A stretch of DNA of 64,000 nucleotides from Epiperipatus broadwayi (GCA_028023455.1 JAQFVV010006238.1:8006572-8070571); one strand, 5' to 3'; shown: positions 1 to 16,135, counted from the stretch's first letter. Notes: generated from the letters alone by a model not told the origin. Program-made: numbers and translations.

Positions 1-752
1 ATTTAGATTTTACATTTAATTTTTGCAATTAGATTTTAGGGAATTTTTCTTTTTAATTAATCTATTATCTCTCACCGGCCATTGCTTTTAAAATTTCAAA
101 TACAAAAGGGAACATATGATTATTTTTACTTTTAATTAAATATTACAATCTATTTCTAAAATTATTACTAAATGAAATTTAAACAAAGCCATAAATAATG
201 GATTTTACAATTCAAAATAAAAAGTTAAAAAAATATATATTTTTTATAACTAAAAGAAGAAATCTAAATTATATTATTTATCTTTATTTATTGCCTTAAA
301 TTTGAGATCGAAATGTGTGCGTGTTTATGGTGAATTCTACATACATCTATACATTTTTAATATTGCTACACACACAATTCGATACCAAAAAGTTTAAATT
401 TGGGTAGGATAGAGCGGTCAGTGAGAGACAATAGAAAAAAGGTGAAACTTAAGATTCGAATACGAATCTTACTGTTTCAACATCAAGCTTTCGAGTGAAC
501 TTGAAATGTTTTTTCTTTGAAAAATAGCAATTACTGCCCCAGGTTAAAGTATAAGATCTTAGAGTTAGATGTGACATTTTATGGGTTTGGAAATAATTTA
601 ATGAAAAAATGTAAAAATTTATTAGATAAAATCTCAGAAAAAGTACCAGTAAGACACTATCTGTTTATGAAACAATAAAGCATTTAGATATAATATAAAA
701 TATTTGCAATGGTCAAATATTCAATAGTATAATATTGCTATATTAGATATAA
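1..752. other. AT-rich intergenic sequence
   Basis: No coding frame, RNA gene or recognisable element seen. A weak tRNA-like block with possible A-box and B-box sequences lies near 400-480 but is too decayed to call. Confidence 0.5.
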
Positions 753-1140
753 TAATATTTACTAAGGCTGTAAACCTCAAGAATATGCGCATGAAAATGC
801 AGAGGTAGGGACCTCTACTGGACTTAACCCTAAGCTTATGCTTATTGTAATAGATTTCTAACTATAAGATCTTTCCATTGACTCATTGTAAATCGAAAGA
901 TTATTATGAGTACTAATGTGTAATAGGAATTTTGGACTTAACCAGTGAAGTATTGAATAGTTTCAAGCTCTTAGGTCTAACCACTTCTGCTTCACCTATT
1001 CATATAGAAAGTAGGTTGAAGTGGTAAGGGGGTTCCCCTTTTTCTTCCAAAGTGGCAGCTTGTAGTTAAGGCCTGTAAAGGTCCCTACCTTCACATTTTT
1101 ATGTGCATATTCTTGAGGTTTACAGCCTTAGTAAATATTA
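753..1140. mobile_element. MITE-like element with about 60-bp terminal inverted repeats
   Basis: The left end reads ACTAAGGCTGTAAACCTCAA and continues through a conserved GGTAGGGACCT block. The right end near 1064-1140 is its reverse complement with few mismatches. Total length is about 388 bp. An internal inverted pair (CCACTTC / GAAGTGG) lies near 980-1025. There is no coding capacity. The termini run into AATATTT/AAATATT, which is inverted rather than direct, so a clear target duplication is not visible. I infer a nonautonomous DNA transposon; superfamily undetermined. Confidence 0.75.
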
Positions 1141-1800
1141 CTTACGTAATCAATGTGCGTTTAAATAAATTTATAATTACAACTTTATATTCGATATAAT
1201 ATAAACGCTTCTAATACCACAATGAATCAAATAAATGACCCAACATCACATTATTTAATAATGATATAGAACAATTTTACAGAAGGCCTTTGATAATTCA
1301 TATCACACTGTTCTAGCAGAAGGATTAGAAAATCCGAATAATGGTTAAATAGTAAAAAGACAAAACATGAAAAAAATGTAACATTAATAGGAAGATGGTC
1401 AACACTAGTATTAGTGATGGGACAGACATAAATTTGGATCATAATTTAGTAATTATATAAATTTTAATCATCTTGTATAGATTCATCATCCAAAGTTTGA
1501 ATAAAACATGGTTTAAAAAAATATGAAATGAAATACTAAACAAATTAAAAATTTCTAATTTTTATGCATAATTCACATCTGTATAGATGACATTATGTGT
1601 TCTTTTCAAGTCAGCTATTTTTACATTCATTTCACTCTCCATATATATGTAATCTAAAATGTTCTGTAGAAATGTGTATATGATCATATATATCAGTTGT
1701 ATAAGAAGGAATGAATAACTGTAGGGAGCTTGAAAGTCTAAGTTCAGATCCCTTTTAATTATATTATTTTCATATAAACCATATATATGGTATTTAAATA
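1141..1800. other. AT-rich intergenic sequence
   Basis: Nothing recognisable. A short minus-strand open frame at 1251-1442 has no family features and looks like chance. Confidence 0.45.
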
Positions 1801-1804
1801 TTAT

Positions 1805-2030
1805 ATATTATAACAGAATGGCATATTTGATAACTCTAGTTGAGGCACCAAATATAACGGAACGGCATTTAATCAACCCAGTTGATGCGTCAAATATAAC
1901 AGAATCGATTATAGTTAATGCTTGAAAATCATTAACTTAATGCTTCACAGTTAGGTTCACCAAATATAACAGAATGGATTATATTTAAAGTCTAAGTTGG
2001 TTTTGTTAAATATAATGGGATGATTAAATT
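1805..2030. repeat. Degenerate short tandem repeat
   Basis: The phrase CAAATATAACRGAAYGG recurs about five times (near 1810, 1850, 1893, 1960 and 2008) at irregular 35-70 bp spacing, often preceded by TTGAKGC or TTAGGTT. The copies are diverged, so this is an old minisatellite-like array. Related wording occurs near 30310-30330. Confidence 0.5.

Positions 2031-4007
<1,977 letters not shown>

Positions 4008-4082
<75 letters not shown>
4008..4082. repeat. (TA)n microsatellite, about 75 bp
   Basis: Pure TA dinucleotide tract directly abutting the hairpin element at 4082-4270. Confidence 0.97.
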
Positions 4083-4085
<3 letters not shown>

Positions 4086-4270
4086 AATTTAATGGTAACA
4101 AACGATTATAAACAATCCTTAAATCCGCAGAAGTACTTTCAGTTAATTTCTTAAACCTGCCTCAATTGTCAAATTTAATGGCAGTTGAGGCAGGTTTAAG
4201 AAATTAACCGAAAGTACTTCTACAGATTTAAGGATTGTTCATAATAGTTTGTTACTGTTAAATTTATTAT
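4082..4270. mobile_element. Near-perfect hairpin (foldback/MITE) element
   Basis: The left arm (4082-4168) and right arm (4182-4270) are reverse complements over about 87 bp with only a handful of mismatches, around a short loop. The core AGAAGTACTTTC (left) pairs with GAAAGTACTTCT (right). The left edge touches (TA)n, and another short TA run begins about 40 bp past the right edge. No coding capacity. High arm identity suggests a fairly recent insertion or inverted duplication. Confidence 0.8.
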
Positions 4271-7200
4271 TTTTATTATAATTACAATTTTGTTTTAATT
4301 AACGGACATTTTATTTATATTATATATATATATTATATTTCTATCCAGTATTGGGCCCCTAAATTTGGGCCGTCACAATCTGCCCTTTACTTATGTTGTG
4401 TAACTACGTACACCTCGAGCCCACCACGTTATGCCACAATCTACCCTCTCACCCACCCTATGTGTAATTATGTGTATATGTGTACTCCACTTCTCCCAAA
4501 ATGAATAATATAATATATTGAAAATTGCCTCCCCGGATTCTAGCTCTAATAATTAATGAGATATTCAATTAAATGTGTTACTAGCTCAGGTTACTTAAAT
4601 TTATTAACTTAGGTTCTGTTTTAGTCTAACTTAAATAACTATTCTATAATTCATGAGATTAGAAGTGGAAATAAAGTGACAAGGTAGATTGCATTGAGAT
4701 AATATCCCATAGGATACCACCTCAATGGCATAAGAACACTATCCCCCCTTTTTACTACTATTACATATAATAACAACATAGTGTTCTTATAACTTCTGCA
4801 ACTTCTAATCACTAAACTCATTTAACAATTAAATTATTAATCTTTTATCTATCATAACAATAATAGTAATTATCTAGCTCAGATAAAATAATCTCAGGTT
4901 CTTAAATTTATTCAATGTTAAATTAAAATAAAGTAACAAAATATGATAAGGGATTTTGTGTCATAATTTACTACTCTGAAGTTAGATTAATAATAAAACA
5001 ATAAGAATAATAATCACAATCTTCATTGTTTAATCCAACTAGTACGGCTTTTCTTTTATCGCAAATTTATAACCATAATAAATTAGTTAATAATTCAATA
5101 TCCTCCCTTTGTTTATCTTTTTCCTTATGTAATAAAATAATTAGTAAGTGGAAGTGTTTAGATAATCTGATAAATGAAGCAAGTAGCAACTAATAGCATA
5201 TAATTTAGCAAATTACTATAACAATGGATTTATGACCAATAATGCAATGCAATTTTATAATTATTCAATTACAAAACATCAATAAATAATTAAGATTAAA
5301 TATACTTTGCTATTTATATTTTGTGCAAACAATTATATATTTTAATTTAATGATGGTAAACATATCCTATGAATTCACGCAATGATGTAGAGAAAACAAA
5401 ACTCAGACACAAGTTTTAATAACAAATTTTAGAATTTTATTAACAACAATCAAAATTAAGATAAACAAACAAATCTATTTACATTGATTTACAAGGGATA
5501 TCCTCCTTTCTTTTAACACTACAAAAGTTAAATTATACATTTTTAGATTTCTTTTATAGTTAATTCAAATTATTAGACTTTTATAAGTTATTTATTTATT
5601 TCTCATTAAGTTTATTATATTACTTAGTTTAACTATTTTATGGGTAATACTATTCTTTACCTTTTAATATTAACATTACAGTATTATAAGTTATATATGT
5701 GGATAAACATCCTTTATAAACATTATAAATTTACAATCAATATGGTTTTTTCCTCTTAAAAAAAAATACATTTTCTTGTAACTCTCTATAAGTCACTCTG
5801 CATATTGTTCAAATATTATTACTACCTATTACGTTTGTTATCTAATGCTCATAAACTCTAATACATTTTTTAATAAGCCATACTCATGTATAATGCCATA
5901 ACACAGGCTTAATTATTTCCTGTTTCAGTTTAACATATATTATAATCATCGAATGTTATTATATTCTTTAAATATGCAATACTTATATTTTTAAATATAA
6001 TCAACAATAAGAACACGTTAAATCATTTTTTAATATTTGTATATTTCTATTTGGGTATATTTTTATCAAATTATAGTTCATTTCTTAAAATTAAAATAAT
6101 TCTCTGAGCTCCTTCCTTTTTTTAGGATATATGCATCTTTTTTCAATAATCATAATCTACTCTTTGTTAATACCTAACTATTCTTATTTCAAATAACAGC
6201 ATGACATACATTCTAAAATATCTATTGTTTCTTTTCAATAGACTTATCAAATAACGATGTAGTTGCAAGAAATACAGATAAAGATAGCGAAAGATGTATA
6301 GGATATTGGGAAGATAGATAGATAACTTATTAAAATATAAACTTCAAAATGTATGGAACAGTGTGGATAGGGCCGACGTTCATTGTCTGATAACCCTGGC
6401 AATAAGCATGATGTGGCAGCTATTTATTCAGCTTTACAAAACATCTAATAAGATTCACAAGAAAGATAAAATAACACTGTCCATGACAACATGTGTAACA
6501 GTCGTAGGGCTTTGTTAACTACGCTGATTACCATCTAAAACTACTTATAATTCCATTCCTTGTAGCATCCTAGTTTTTTAAAACATCATCTTGGTTTCCG
6601 AATCTCCATGTACTACCAAGTCACTATCCAAACTATCTCTCAAGATTTTCACTGTATCCAACATCGATAAAACTAACTACCTTTTAAAACAATAAACAAA
6701 ATTCACTAATATAAAACATTCCCCTATTCTATAAGAACAATTTGTCTTGCTTTATTACACTGTAGGTTCGACATCTATGTTTTATTAAATAACACTTAAA
6801 TATCCTAATCGGAAAAATTAACAGAAAATATGACATAACCATCGGTTATATTGAACTACATTAATCACACATAAAATGAGTATAGTATGCATATTTTTAA
6901 AAATCTAATTACATCTCATAGTGTTTTAGAGTGTTGTTTTTCAAAATGCGTTTTACAATAATTATAACAATAAAATTTTGCATTACATTCATTCAATTCA
7001 CAGCTGATCTAAATAAATAAAACATACATTATATCATTAATAACCATAAAATGTACCAAAATAATCTTTTACCTTCCTATTAGAGTTCGTAGTGGGTTTC
7101 TTTCTCCTTGAGCATCACAAACATACAAAATTTCCACACACATACAATTTTATTTGAACATTCAAAATCAAAAACATATTATTTTATATAATGTTATATT

Positions 7201-8830
7201 GCAAATTAATGTATTTGTTTCCCTACTGCTATCTAAACTCAATGTTTAACTTAAATTAATAAAGAAAATAATTTAAACCATAATCACATATTTTTCTGGC
7301 GGTAAATCTTGTTTAGTCCCCTAATATTTATTATTTCTTCTTTTATCCGAATGTTCTCCTTTCTGATTATTAAAGTTTTAAACAAATTAGTTCATTTAGT
7401 AAACTGTTTAGATGATCTTTAGTTGTAATGTTTAATTCAAAACTATTAAAAAAAAACATTTATTTAGTTATCCCACGAAGTTTTTAATGTTCGGGCGAAT
7501 ATTACCTCAGCGCGTTGATGCATCTTTATTTCTAGCAGAACTACAAGTATTTATATCATTACGTACCATATTGCAGTTTTCCATGGATCAATATTTTATT
7601 TTATTTCTCTGTAAACTTTTTTTTTCTTCTTCTTCAGGCAAGTAATTTCCCTGGTAATTTCACTTTTATTCATTATTATTTTATATACGACATTTTTGAT
7701 CTTTAACTATTTCTAGAGTAATTGCTCAGGTCATCTTAAAAAAAGTAATTCATAAAAATCTTTTTGTCCATTTATTTTTACACGAATAATATTTATCTTT
7801 ATTTTTCATTAAATTCCTTAACTTTGCGCACAATGTCCTTTCATTAATTTTACACGCACTAAAGCAGTTTTCATAGTAATACACTATACAAACTATATCA
7901 ATGAAAAGTTAACATTTTTGAAATATTACAAAATTTATAACTTGGTTTTAAGAATCCATCCATTTTTATTGAAAATTCAGATTATATTTTAACAGAATCC
8001 CTGGAGGTAACTGTGGAGTTAGTGAAACATCATTATGAGAACTTTTTTAAAATTTTATTCTTAGATTCGCTTCGAAAGATTTTAAAATGTTAGTTAGTTT
8101 CTTTCAAAGATATTTATTAAAAATTCTAATAAAATTGACTAATAATTGAAGAAAGAAAGAAATTTTAAAGAGCTTAAAATTTTACCTCTGCTCTGGAGTC
8201 AACACATTTTTGTTCTTCTAGTTTATACAATTAATTGGCGCGATTTCTCTTGTCTGCCAAAATCTATCTTTTTATTGGTCAATTCCTACTTTGGTTTGTA
8301 AACATTTTCTAAAGTTTTAAAATTGTGACGTAATAGACTTAAATATTAACCTATTATTATTTTTAAATTAATTATTATCTATTACAATTTAATTACTTCT
8401 AAATAATTTTGAAACAATAATTAATAAAATGTACAATCTTATCTTTTTATTATAATGTGTGACAATTCCATCCAGTTCTATAATATACTATTTAACTATT
8501 TTAATTATTTGTATTAATTTAAACTGGTGCTTATACATAAAATATTCCAGACAGTCACGTAGACATTTCCGGTGTTTAGTCTAGTTTTATCTGTATTAAT
8601 AAATTTGCTACTTATATCATTTAAAACGATTATATAAAATTTTGAAAAATAATTTAGAAAAATATAGAACTAGCTGCAATCCTCACCCTCACAATACTTA
8701 TTATTAAATATTATATTAGCCTTTTATTGCCCATTTATAATTTATAATATTAAATACTATATAATATTAATTTTACAATTTTTTTTAGTAATTGACCATT
8801 CATAATCATCATTGACCTATAGAAAAGGGC

Positions 8831-8833
<3 letters not shown>
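4271..8833. other. Long AT-rich intergenic stretch
   Basis: About 4.5 kb without a supported gene. A slightly GC-richer patch at 4345-4500 contains the palindrome GGCCCCTAAATTTGGGCC and several CCC words. Another mixed patch at 6290-6560 has no sustained frame. Otherwise it is homopolymer-rich A/T DNA. Confidence 0.5.

Positions 8834-8899
<66 letters not shown>
8834..8899. repeat. (TA)n microsatellite, about 66 bp
   Basis: Pure TA tract. A minus-strand frame over it encodes an IY repeat and is an artefact of the microsatellite. Confidence 0.97.
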
Positions 8900-8903
<4 letters not shown>

Positions 8904-9300
8904 TAGTTGTAAAGCAATTAAAGCTGACTATGGTGGAAAATATATCAGCATAACCAAGCCAATACTTATATGAGTTTAGAGACAACATCAAAATTTTATA
9001 AGTTGGAGGTTTCTAATTAACTGGGTAGTTGACTTATTAAAAATGTATCTGATTATGATTGTTAAATTCTAATAAGATTGCATAATATTAGAATAAGCAA
9101 TAAATACTTTCCAAAATATGACTCTTTGACCTTTCATATCACTTTTATGAACAATTATTACCAGAAATATTCACAATTAAATCATACATTTGAAGTAGTC
9201 ATTTATACTATCAAAATGTATAATAGATAGATTCTATATTGTAAAATGAAAGAAAATTGTTGCTGGTATAAGATATAACTGATATAAAAATACCAAATCT
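8900..9300. other. AT-rich intergenic sequence
   Basis: No feature recognised. Confidence 0.45.
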
Positions 9301-9304
9301 CCAT

Positions 9305-9600
9305 ACTGTAGTGCCATCAACTGCATGCCTGCTGTGGGGTTGCATTAGACCCTAAGATCTAGATGTGGTGCTCTCAAATTCAAGGTTCCTCACTGATGAA
9401 AGCCACAAGCTATAAACTAGTCTGGAGATGTTGGATAAGTAAGCACTAGATAAGGCTTTTATGCCTAAACTTTGCTGCATTCATTGATTACAAAGGCTTG
9501 CACTTGGTGGCACTACTGTATTGAGAGTTTAGTATTCTCATTAGCATCATGTATAAGCATATGAAATAGTGATCATGTGATGTGTCAATGGTTTGATATA
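9305..9600 (+). repeat. Dispersed repeat family C, copy 1
   Basis: Shares an ordered series of phrases with 32700-33290: GGTTGCATTAGA, CCTAAGATCTAG, CTCCTCACTGATGA-like, CCACAAGC, AAACTAGTCTGG, GGCACTACTGTAT, GAGAGTTT and GTGATCATGTGATGT. No open frame spans it. I infer an old interspersed element, class unknown. Confidence 0.7.
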
Positions 9601-11480
9601 AAAAATGTTGTTAAACTAAGATGTACAGGAGCTATTTCCTATATTTTATGATAAAAAAATATTTATTTATTCAGTACATGGACTTAGACAGTTTAACTGA
9701 TGACAGAATGTCATAAAGTAACCTGCAGAGATTTGAACCAGGAAAAGTTCATCAGTAGCTTTATTGGGTCCTTCAATTCCAACACTGCAGCTATAAATTG
9801 ATAGATATTAATGAGATGAATTGTAGTTTGTATTTACTCATATTTACAGAAACAACTGACAGATAAATTGTATTTACAAAGTAGATGGACAGAATGATCA
9901 TGGATTGCCCTGAATCTGTTGATGAGAATCCAATTGTATATTGGATGATCAAATCTATTTGGCTTCATTGTTGGATTTAATCAATCTCTTGACTTTTGCA
10001 TTCCTGTTACTGAATTATGAAAGAAGATAAAAATTGTGTAACTAATTTTTGTGTTCATTAAATAACTTTAGAATCACTTGCTGACTCTGTTGTTATAATC
10101 GCAGTATGCATATTTATTCACAATCCATCTCTTCACTCTGTTATTTAACTTTTTTTTTCAGGGTAAAGCTTTCTCAATCATAAAATGCTTAGAAAATACA
10201 TAACTTCAGTAATTTTTCTTTTTCTTCTCTGAACATTTTTTTTATCTCATAGATTTACACTGCAATTTGAACTAATGCTATATATCTATTAACTACAAGA
10301 TTCTTCACTGTTGATCATCCAATAAGGAAGGAAGTATTAAAGATATTTTATCCACTGTTGATTTCATCATATAAACTTTCTTATTTACTATTTATTTAAT
10401 ATGTATACCTTTTACAAAAATTATAAATCCAGGCACATCTTCGATCCAATAAACCCTAAAATTGTTTGCATGGAGTGAGAAATAATCGAAAACAAAAAAT
10501 AAAGGAAGAGTGGTTTATTGCAGACAACAACCATGTTATTAATAAAAAGATGATAATTACATACAATTCTCAAACAAATGTAATATTTACATAACTAATT
10601 TAAATAATTAGCATTTTTCCTATAAATATTGCAGTGTTTCAGCAACTTTATAAGTGCTATATATCTGGCTTCTTTAGCTGAAAGCACACTCGGCTACTGT
10701 TAATAAATAAAGATACAGAATAACTCTTGTTCTTAGCCAATGTTATAACATTTTCAGCAACTAAATATGAACAAGATAACAAAAAGGATAATAACTTCAA
10801 GTGTTATATTATCCAAAATAATATTTTAAAAAATATAGAAATCTAAAACAGAAAGCAATGGCTTTATTAAGCCTTTTAATTTTGTCATTTTAGCTACAGG
10901 ATTGGTAAGAAAATAACACAGTGATCATGTCTTGAATCTGTTGATAACTTTTATCTTTTGCCTCTAGGAAAACCAAACCAAAATGATGTGGAGTAGATAA
11001 CAACCTCATAACAATTCTATTTTTAATGACTTTAATTTTTTGACTGTAGATTCTAGATTGAACATCCAAAGAGATATATATTTGATCATTTTTATGTTAG
11101 ATATAATTCTTTATTTTTATTTTGCTTTCTTATTTTTTTACATTAAGTAATAATTGATTTATTTTGATTCTCAACAGCAATATTTTGTTTAGTGACACTT
11201 TCTTTTAAATTTTGAATCCACTTGTTGTTTTCATCCAATCTGATTCCATCATTATATTTTTAATCTAGAAGTGGAATAAATAAGATGGCAATATGCTTTC
11301 CTGATATTTTGATGAAATATACATAATACTTTTCACAATAGTTTTATAACTCATATAATATTCTTTCATAAATAATAATAAGATAAATAGTAACAACTCT
11401 CTCCATACAGTAAACCTGCCCAGTGCAGGTCATTGTAATATCTAGTGCCTATTTAAGAAATATTTTGTGGATTAAAATGG
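9601..11480. other. AT-rich intergenic sequence
   Basis: No supported gene. A decayed tRNA-like antisense patch may lie near 9730-9790 but lacks a foldable cloverleaf. Confidence 0.4.
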
Positions 11481-11499
11481 GAAGCTAAAAAAGTAAAAG

Positions 11500-12280
11500 A
11501 AAATGTAGTTTATTTAAGTCATTTAGATTTTCCAGATGATGTAATTGTTTTTTGTTTTTTTCAGATAATGCTTCAGTGCTTCAGGAAATGTCACAAGAAT
11601 TACCAGATCAGAAGTAAGAAGGTAGGACTAAAAGTAAATGTTCAACTGAAGTAATGTTGAATGGATTTTCTCAAATGATGAAAATAAAGATTGATTATGA
11701 TAACTTAGAAGAAGTTAACAACTACAAATACATTGGTCAGCTGATTACTATAGATGAAAACATAATGTATAAAATTAATCCTAGAATTAAACTTGGTTGG
11801 AGTGATTTTTGTAGAAATAACTTAATATTAAAAGAAAGTATGCCTATATGTTTGAAAAGGAAGATTTTTAATAAATGTATTTTACTAGTTCTTATTTATG
11901 GATCTGAGATTTGGATACTTAAGACCACTCAAAGAAGTATGAAGAGATGCATGTTAGGAGCAACAAGAAGAAACAGAAAATGCAATACTTGGGTAAGAAA
12001 ACAAATAATAGTTATTGTCATCATTGAAAGAATTAAAAGACTGAAATGGAGTTGGGATGTATATATTGTTAGAAGAGATGATAATAGATGAAAAATTAAT
12101 AACATCATAAACCAGATTTCAAGAGATTATAAAAGACCCAGAAAGAAATCACATGTGAGATAGATGGCTGAAATAAGAAAGTGTGCATGCATGATGTGGA
12201 GAAGCAAGTCTAGAGATTGGAAATGAATTTGGAGAGACATTCATCCAACAGTGGATTGACAATAATTGATGATGATTGTG
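11500..12280 (+). pseudogene. RTE-type non-LTR retrotransposon remnant (reverse transcriptase C-terminus to 3' end)
   Basis: Translating across frames gives SHLDFPDDVIVF followed by a break, then SDNASVLQEMSQELPDQK. This resembles the catalytic FADD region of RTE-clade reverse transcriptases with A replaced by P. The open segment 11654-12091 continues with NNYKYIGQLITIDENIM, INPRIKLGWSDF, PICLKRKIFNKCI, LIYGSEIWIL, RSMKRCMLG and IERIKRLKWSWDVYIVRRDD, the order seen in the post-catalytic part of this family. The element then runs through out-of-frame tail text (RPRKKSHV-like) to a 3' end rich in TGATGATGAT. It is 5' truncated with stops and frameshifts, so it is inactive. A closely related antisense copy lies at 53815-54545. 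Confidence 0.88.
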
Positions 12281-12304
12281 ATCATTTATCTAATATTTCC
12301 AGAC

Positions 12305-12725
12305 CTGAAAGCAGTGCACTTAGGCTTTTGGATCTAATGCAACCCTTCTATACCGACCTTTTACTTTTTTTGTTAACTGTAAAACTATGAGTCCAAAATA
12401 TATATTTTCCACTCAAGTTCATTTGTTTGATTAGTCTTACAAATTTGAACTCTGTTCAGTATCTCATCTATACATTTTCATGATTTTGGTGTTTAAATAT
12501 AGTATCATTTTAGATCTCCATATTATACTATGAAAATCAATGCTTACCTTGTAAAACATTTTGTACCAATAAAGTTTAATCCTTTTTTTAAAAAAAAACA
12601 TTGATTACTATGGCTTGCATTAGATGGTATTACTGTATACAGAGAGTTGTCACTGTTTTAACAATTTATATAAGCATAAGAAATGGTGATCATGTGATAT
12701 TTTAGTGGTTTAAAAACAAAATGTT
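12305..12725. repeat. Dispersed repeat family C, fragments
   Basis: A minus-strand fragment at about 12308-12345 (GGATCTAATGCAACCC) and a plus-strand fragment at about 12598-12720 (TTGATTACTATGG, ACTGTATACAGAGAGTT, GGTGATCATGTGATAT) match the copies at 9.3 and 33 kb. The piece between them is AT-rich and unassigned. Confidence 0.55.
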
Positions 12726-15529
12726 TTCACATGTCTATTTTAAGTGTTATAAGTTATATACATATATATTAAACTAAAAGTTTTAATAAACTTTTCTTAG
12801 TAGCAAAGTAATCAAGTGTTTCATCTATATTTTAATGCTTCTGTTCAAATGTGACTTATGTCTAAAGTATTAGGGTATATGACAGAGTAATGACATTCAA
12901 TCATTATCAACTATAGTTAATTAATGCTTCTTAAATTTTAAACACAATTCTAGAATTTCATATTTTGGTAAACAGTTTCAATAAATATAAGACCTCTCTT
13001 CTACCTCTGTGAAGTTTGAATCATGTAGTAATATTTAACTTTAATTGCATCTATATTAATCTGGTAATCTCAAAGATTATTTTGATATCTTTTTACTCTA
13101 CTTAATAATAGTTAGATATTGTTTTACCAAGCAGCACTGGGTAGCAGGTGACTTTATTATGAACAGATTATCCAGAAAAAAAAAACAAACATCAAGTTTT
13201 CTTAATGTGGATACTTAAGAAAAAGCCTGAAATTCTTACTGGATTTGAACTCAGATTATGGCAGACTAGTTCACAGTCTACTGCATATGAAGCTTTACTG
13301 ATGTTTCATAACTAATACAAGTTTATGTTTAGAGCGGCATTAATGTTTTGTTTGTAAAAGTTATAGCATTTTAAATTGTTAGTTACCTTCATTTATTTCA
13401 TAATATATTTATTTCCGTGTAATTAATTAAATCATAAACTTTTATTTCATTACTTTGATATATTCATGTTAATTACTTATTTCAGACAATGTATTACTTA
13501 TTATTTATTTACTTAAAATTAATACTATAAAAGAAATGTTATCAAATAAATTTTTAATGGCATATTAACATGCGAAACCTTGTATAGTGTAGGTTTCCAA
13601 CATTTAAAAAGCAGTAGTTCGGCCCATCTCATTAGCGCTTTTGTAACCGAGAGCGTAAAGACCTCGTGTTAAAAACAGTTTTTATATTTCTAGGAAATAC
13701 ATGTCACAATTGTGACGACTGGGTTTGTGCTAGTTAATTGCTGTAAAATAATGTTTCATATCAACTATCGCGTCTGTCAACATTAGTTGTTGAAACGATA
13801 GTAAGTAGGTGGGAAAGAAATTTCCCATCATTTTAAACGTTCAGATGAAGATCTCCCATTTTAATTAGTGTTTGATAAGATTTGACTGTTTCCAGTTAAT
13901 GTTGTTTTTTAAGTATTTTTTTATTGGTAGTTATTCTGTCAGTAGCAATATAAAAATAAATGACTGATAAAATTAATCAAACTAGCATTTTTTAAAATAA
14001 TTTCCGACTATTAATATTTTATTGAAAAACTTTTACTACTTGTAAAAGAAGTCTGTTAATGCGATAGGTAGGTATTCGATCGCCATTCCTGTGACGTGGG
14101 TTCAAACCTGAATATAATTTTTTTAAAAAACTAAGGATTTCTAAGCAACTTGTACATTGAAATCCAGCTAGTTATTAAATGATTAGTCGATAGAGCTATT
14201 TTTAGATGCAGGGCAAGGTACATGACCAAAGTATTTTTAAATATAAGGTAGAGTAATGAAGTAAATCTTTTACAGCCCTAATCAACTGCTAATCTTATTC
14301 ATCATAGGAGATGGTTTTTTTTCCTTGAAGATCTATTTGAGATCATGTTAATTTTTTTAGTAGCGAATTTTTTTCACCATTTGTATGCAATTTGTTTTAA
14401 GCTTTAATAAATAATAATAGATGTCAACTAATAATGCTTATTAACTCCCTATTCAATGATATCCTAGCTAATATTCCCAGACTAGTTCCACATTGATGGT
14501 TTTTATTAATGATGAGCTTTGGATCTTGGACCAGTGCCCTTTGACTTTTATGATATAATGTACTTTCCTACGAGAACCTATCTTTTATCCCTCTGTTCTA
14601 TGTAAGCAAGCTATCAAATTAAAAACACGTAACAGTTTTCAATCTAGGCCAACATTCTTGCATAGTCACATAGATCTGAAACCTGTTTATTTTTTAATAT
14701 TATAGTGCCTTTAGTTTTTTAATAAATATGGGCACCTCTATCCTGTGGTTAGGATTTGGTATAAACCAATAAAATATCACCTGACTACATCACATGGCTT
14801 TAACTTGCATATTGCTGTTGTAGCAGCATAATTTTTACCATCTCTGTGTCACTGCAAGCTTTGGTACAGATGCCACATGACAGTACCTATTAAATCCCTA
14901 TCCTGTGCTCTCCTGTGCAATATTTATAGACTAATTTCAAACTGCTTTTAATGCTGTCTCGATTTGAACCAAAGATTCTTACCCAAAGTCTGAGTTTAAA
15001 ATAAACCATTGAAATTAGTAAAATGATTATTCTTTTAAAAACCAAGTAACTGAGTAGTTGATAATGTAATTAACTACAGTATTCTCAATCTATCATTAAA
15101 AATGCATTACTCACTTTAGTCTGTGATCTGTATTTTATTAGAGACAAGAATCTATTAATAATTATTGATAGCATAGTTAATCATTAAACGATTACAGCAT
15201 ATTGGAATCAAACTATCATAACTGATCATCATTACATTGTTCAATTGAATGCAGAATATTAACTAAACTGTCATAACTTGCATGCATCATGGTAACTTAG
15301 ACTTAGTACTATCCTAGTAAACAACATCATTCGTACTATTACCACAATGTAGTTTACCGATTAAAAATAAATAATCGAATAATTTGTAGCTTGGGGTTAC
15401 ATGAAAGGTTTGAACACTATAGGTGACTGATCTGGGCTGTGCTTTATAGATCTTGAGTGTACTAAACCATTCAAATTTGATAAATATAGTATAAACAATA
15501 ATTAATATAAATACATTAAATAATAATAA
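12726..15529. other. AT-rich intergenic sequence with a mixed-composition patch
   Basis: No sustained frame. A patch at 13570-13860 is less AT-biased and contains several CG dinucleotides, but nothing in it is recognisable. B-box-like words lie at 13240-13300 (antisense) and 14050-14115 (sense, GGGTTCAAACC), perhaps decayed SINEs. Confidence 0.45.
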
Positions 15530-15690
15530 AAATTTCTTTAATTTTTCACAAATAAAAGCATGAGCCAGCTGATGATGCTTAGAAATTGTATCAGTGATCT
15601 GTCATCCAAGATGACATTGATACAATTTCTAAACATGAGCGCCACCACATTTTTATTTGTGGAAGCTGAAAACAATTTCTTTTTTACTTT
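15530..15690. mobile_element. Hairpin MITE
   Basis: The left arm, with CACAAATAAA and TTAGAAATTGTATCA, is mirrored by TGATACAATTTCTAA and TTTATTTGTG on the right. The centre lies near 15607 with almost no loop. The outer parts are A/T runs. No coding capacity. Confidence 0.72.
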
Positions 15691-16130
15691 TTAATATATT
15701 TATATGAATAAATGTATTTCTTTAAATTTTTTTATATTTTTATATTTTTTGCTTTGTATAGTTCCAGAAATTATAATTGAAGAAAGTTTAAATACAGTTT
15801 AATAATATCTGTAAATGATCATACCAATTGAGAGTATTGATTGCCATATAATTAAAAATTGTATTTTTTTTTTTTTTGCTACTTTTTACCAAAATTATGT
15901 GCAAACTTTAAAAAAAGTATTGTCATTAAAATTGGAAATTAAAATATGGGTAAAAATTGAATTATGAACTTTCACAGATACAAACAAACAAACAAAAAAA
16001 AAAGAAAGCAGAGAAAATTAAATCAATATGTATAATGGCTGATATAGTTCTCCGATTATAGAAACTATATTTATCATATTTTGTTGCCAAACTGATTTTT
16101 AGACCTCTTATAATCATTTATATTTCAAGG
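15691..16130. other. AT-rich intergenic sequence
   Basis: No feature recognised; contains poly-T and poly-A runs. Confidence 0.4.
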
Positions 16131-16135
16131 ATGTA

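Noticed and set aside
400-480. tRNA-like blocks (also 13240-13300, 14050-14115, 44990-45060)
   Set aside because: Isolated A-box or B-box words without a foldable cloverleaf; at most decayed SINEs.
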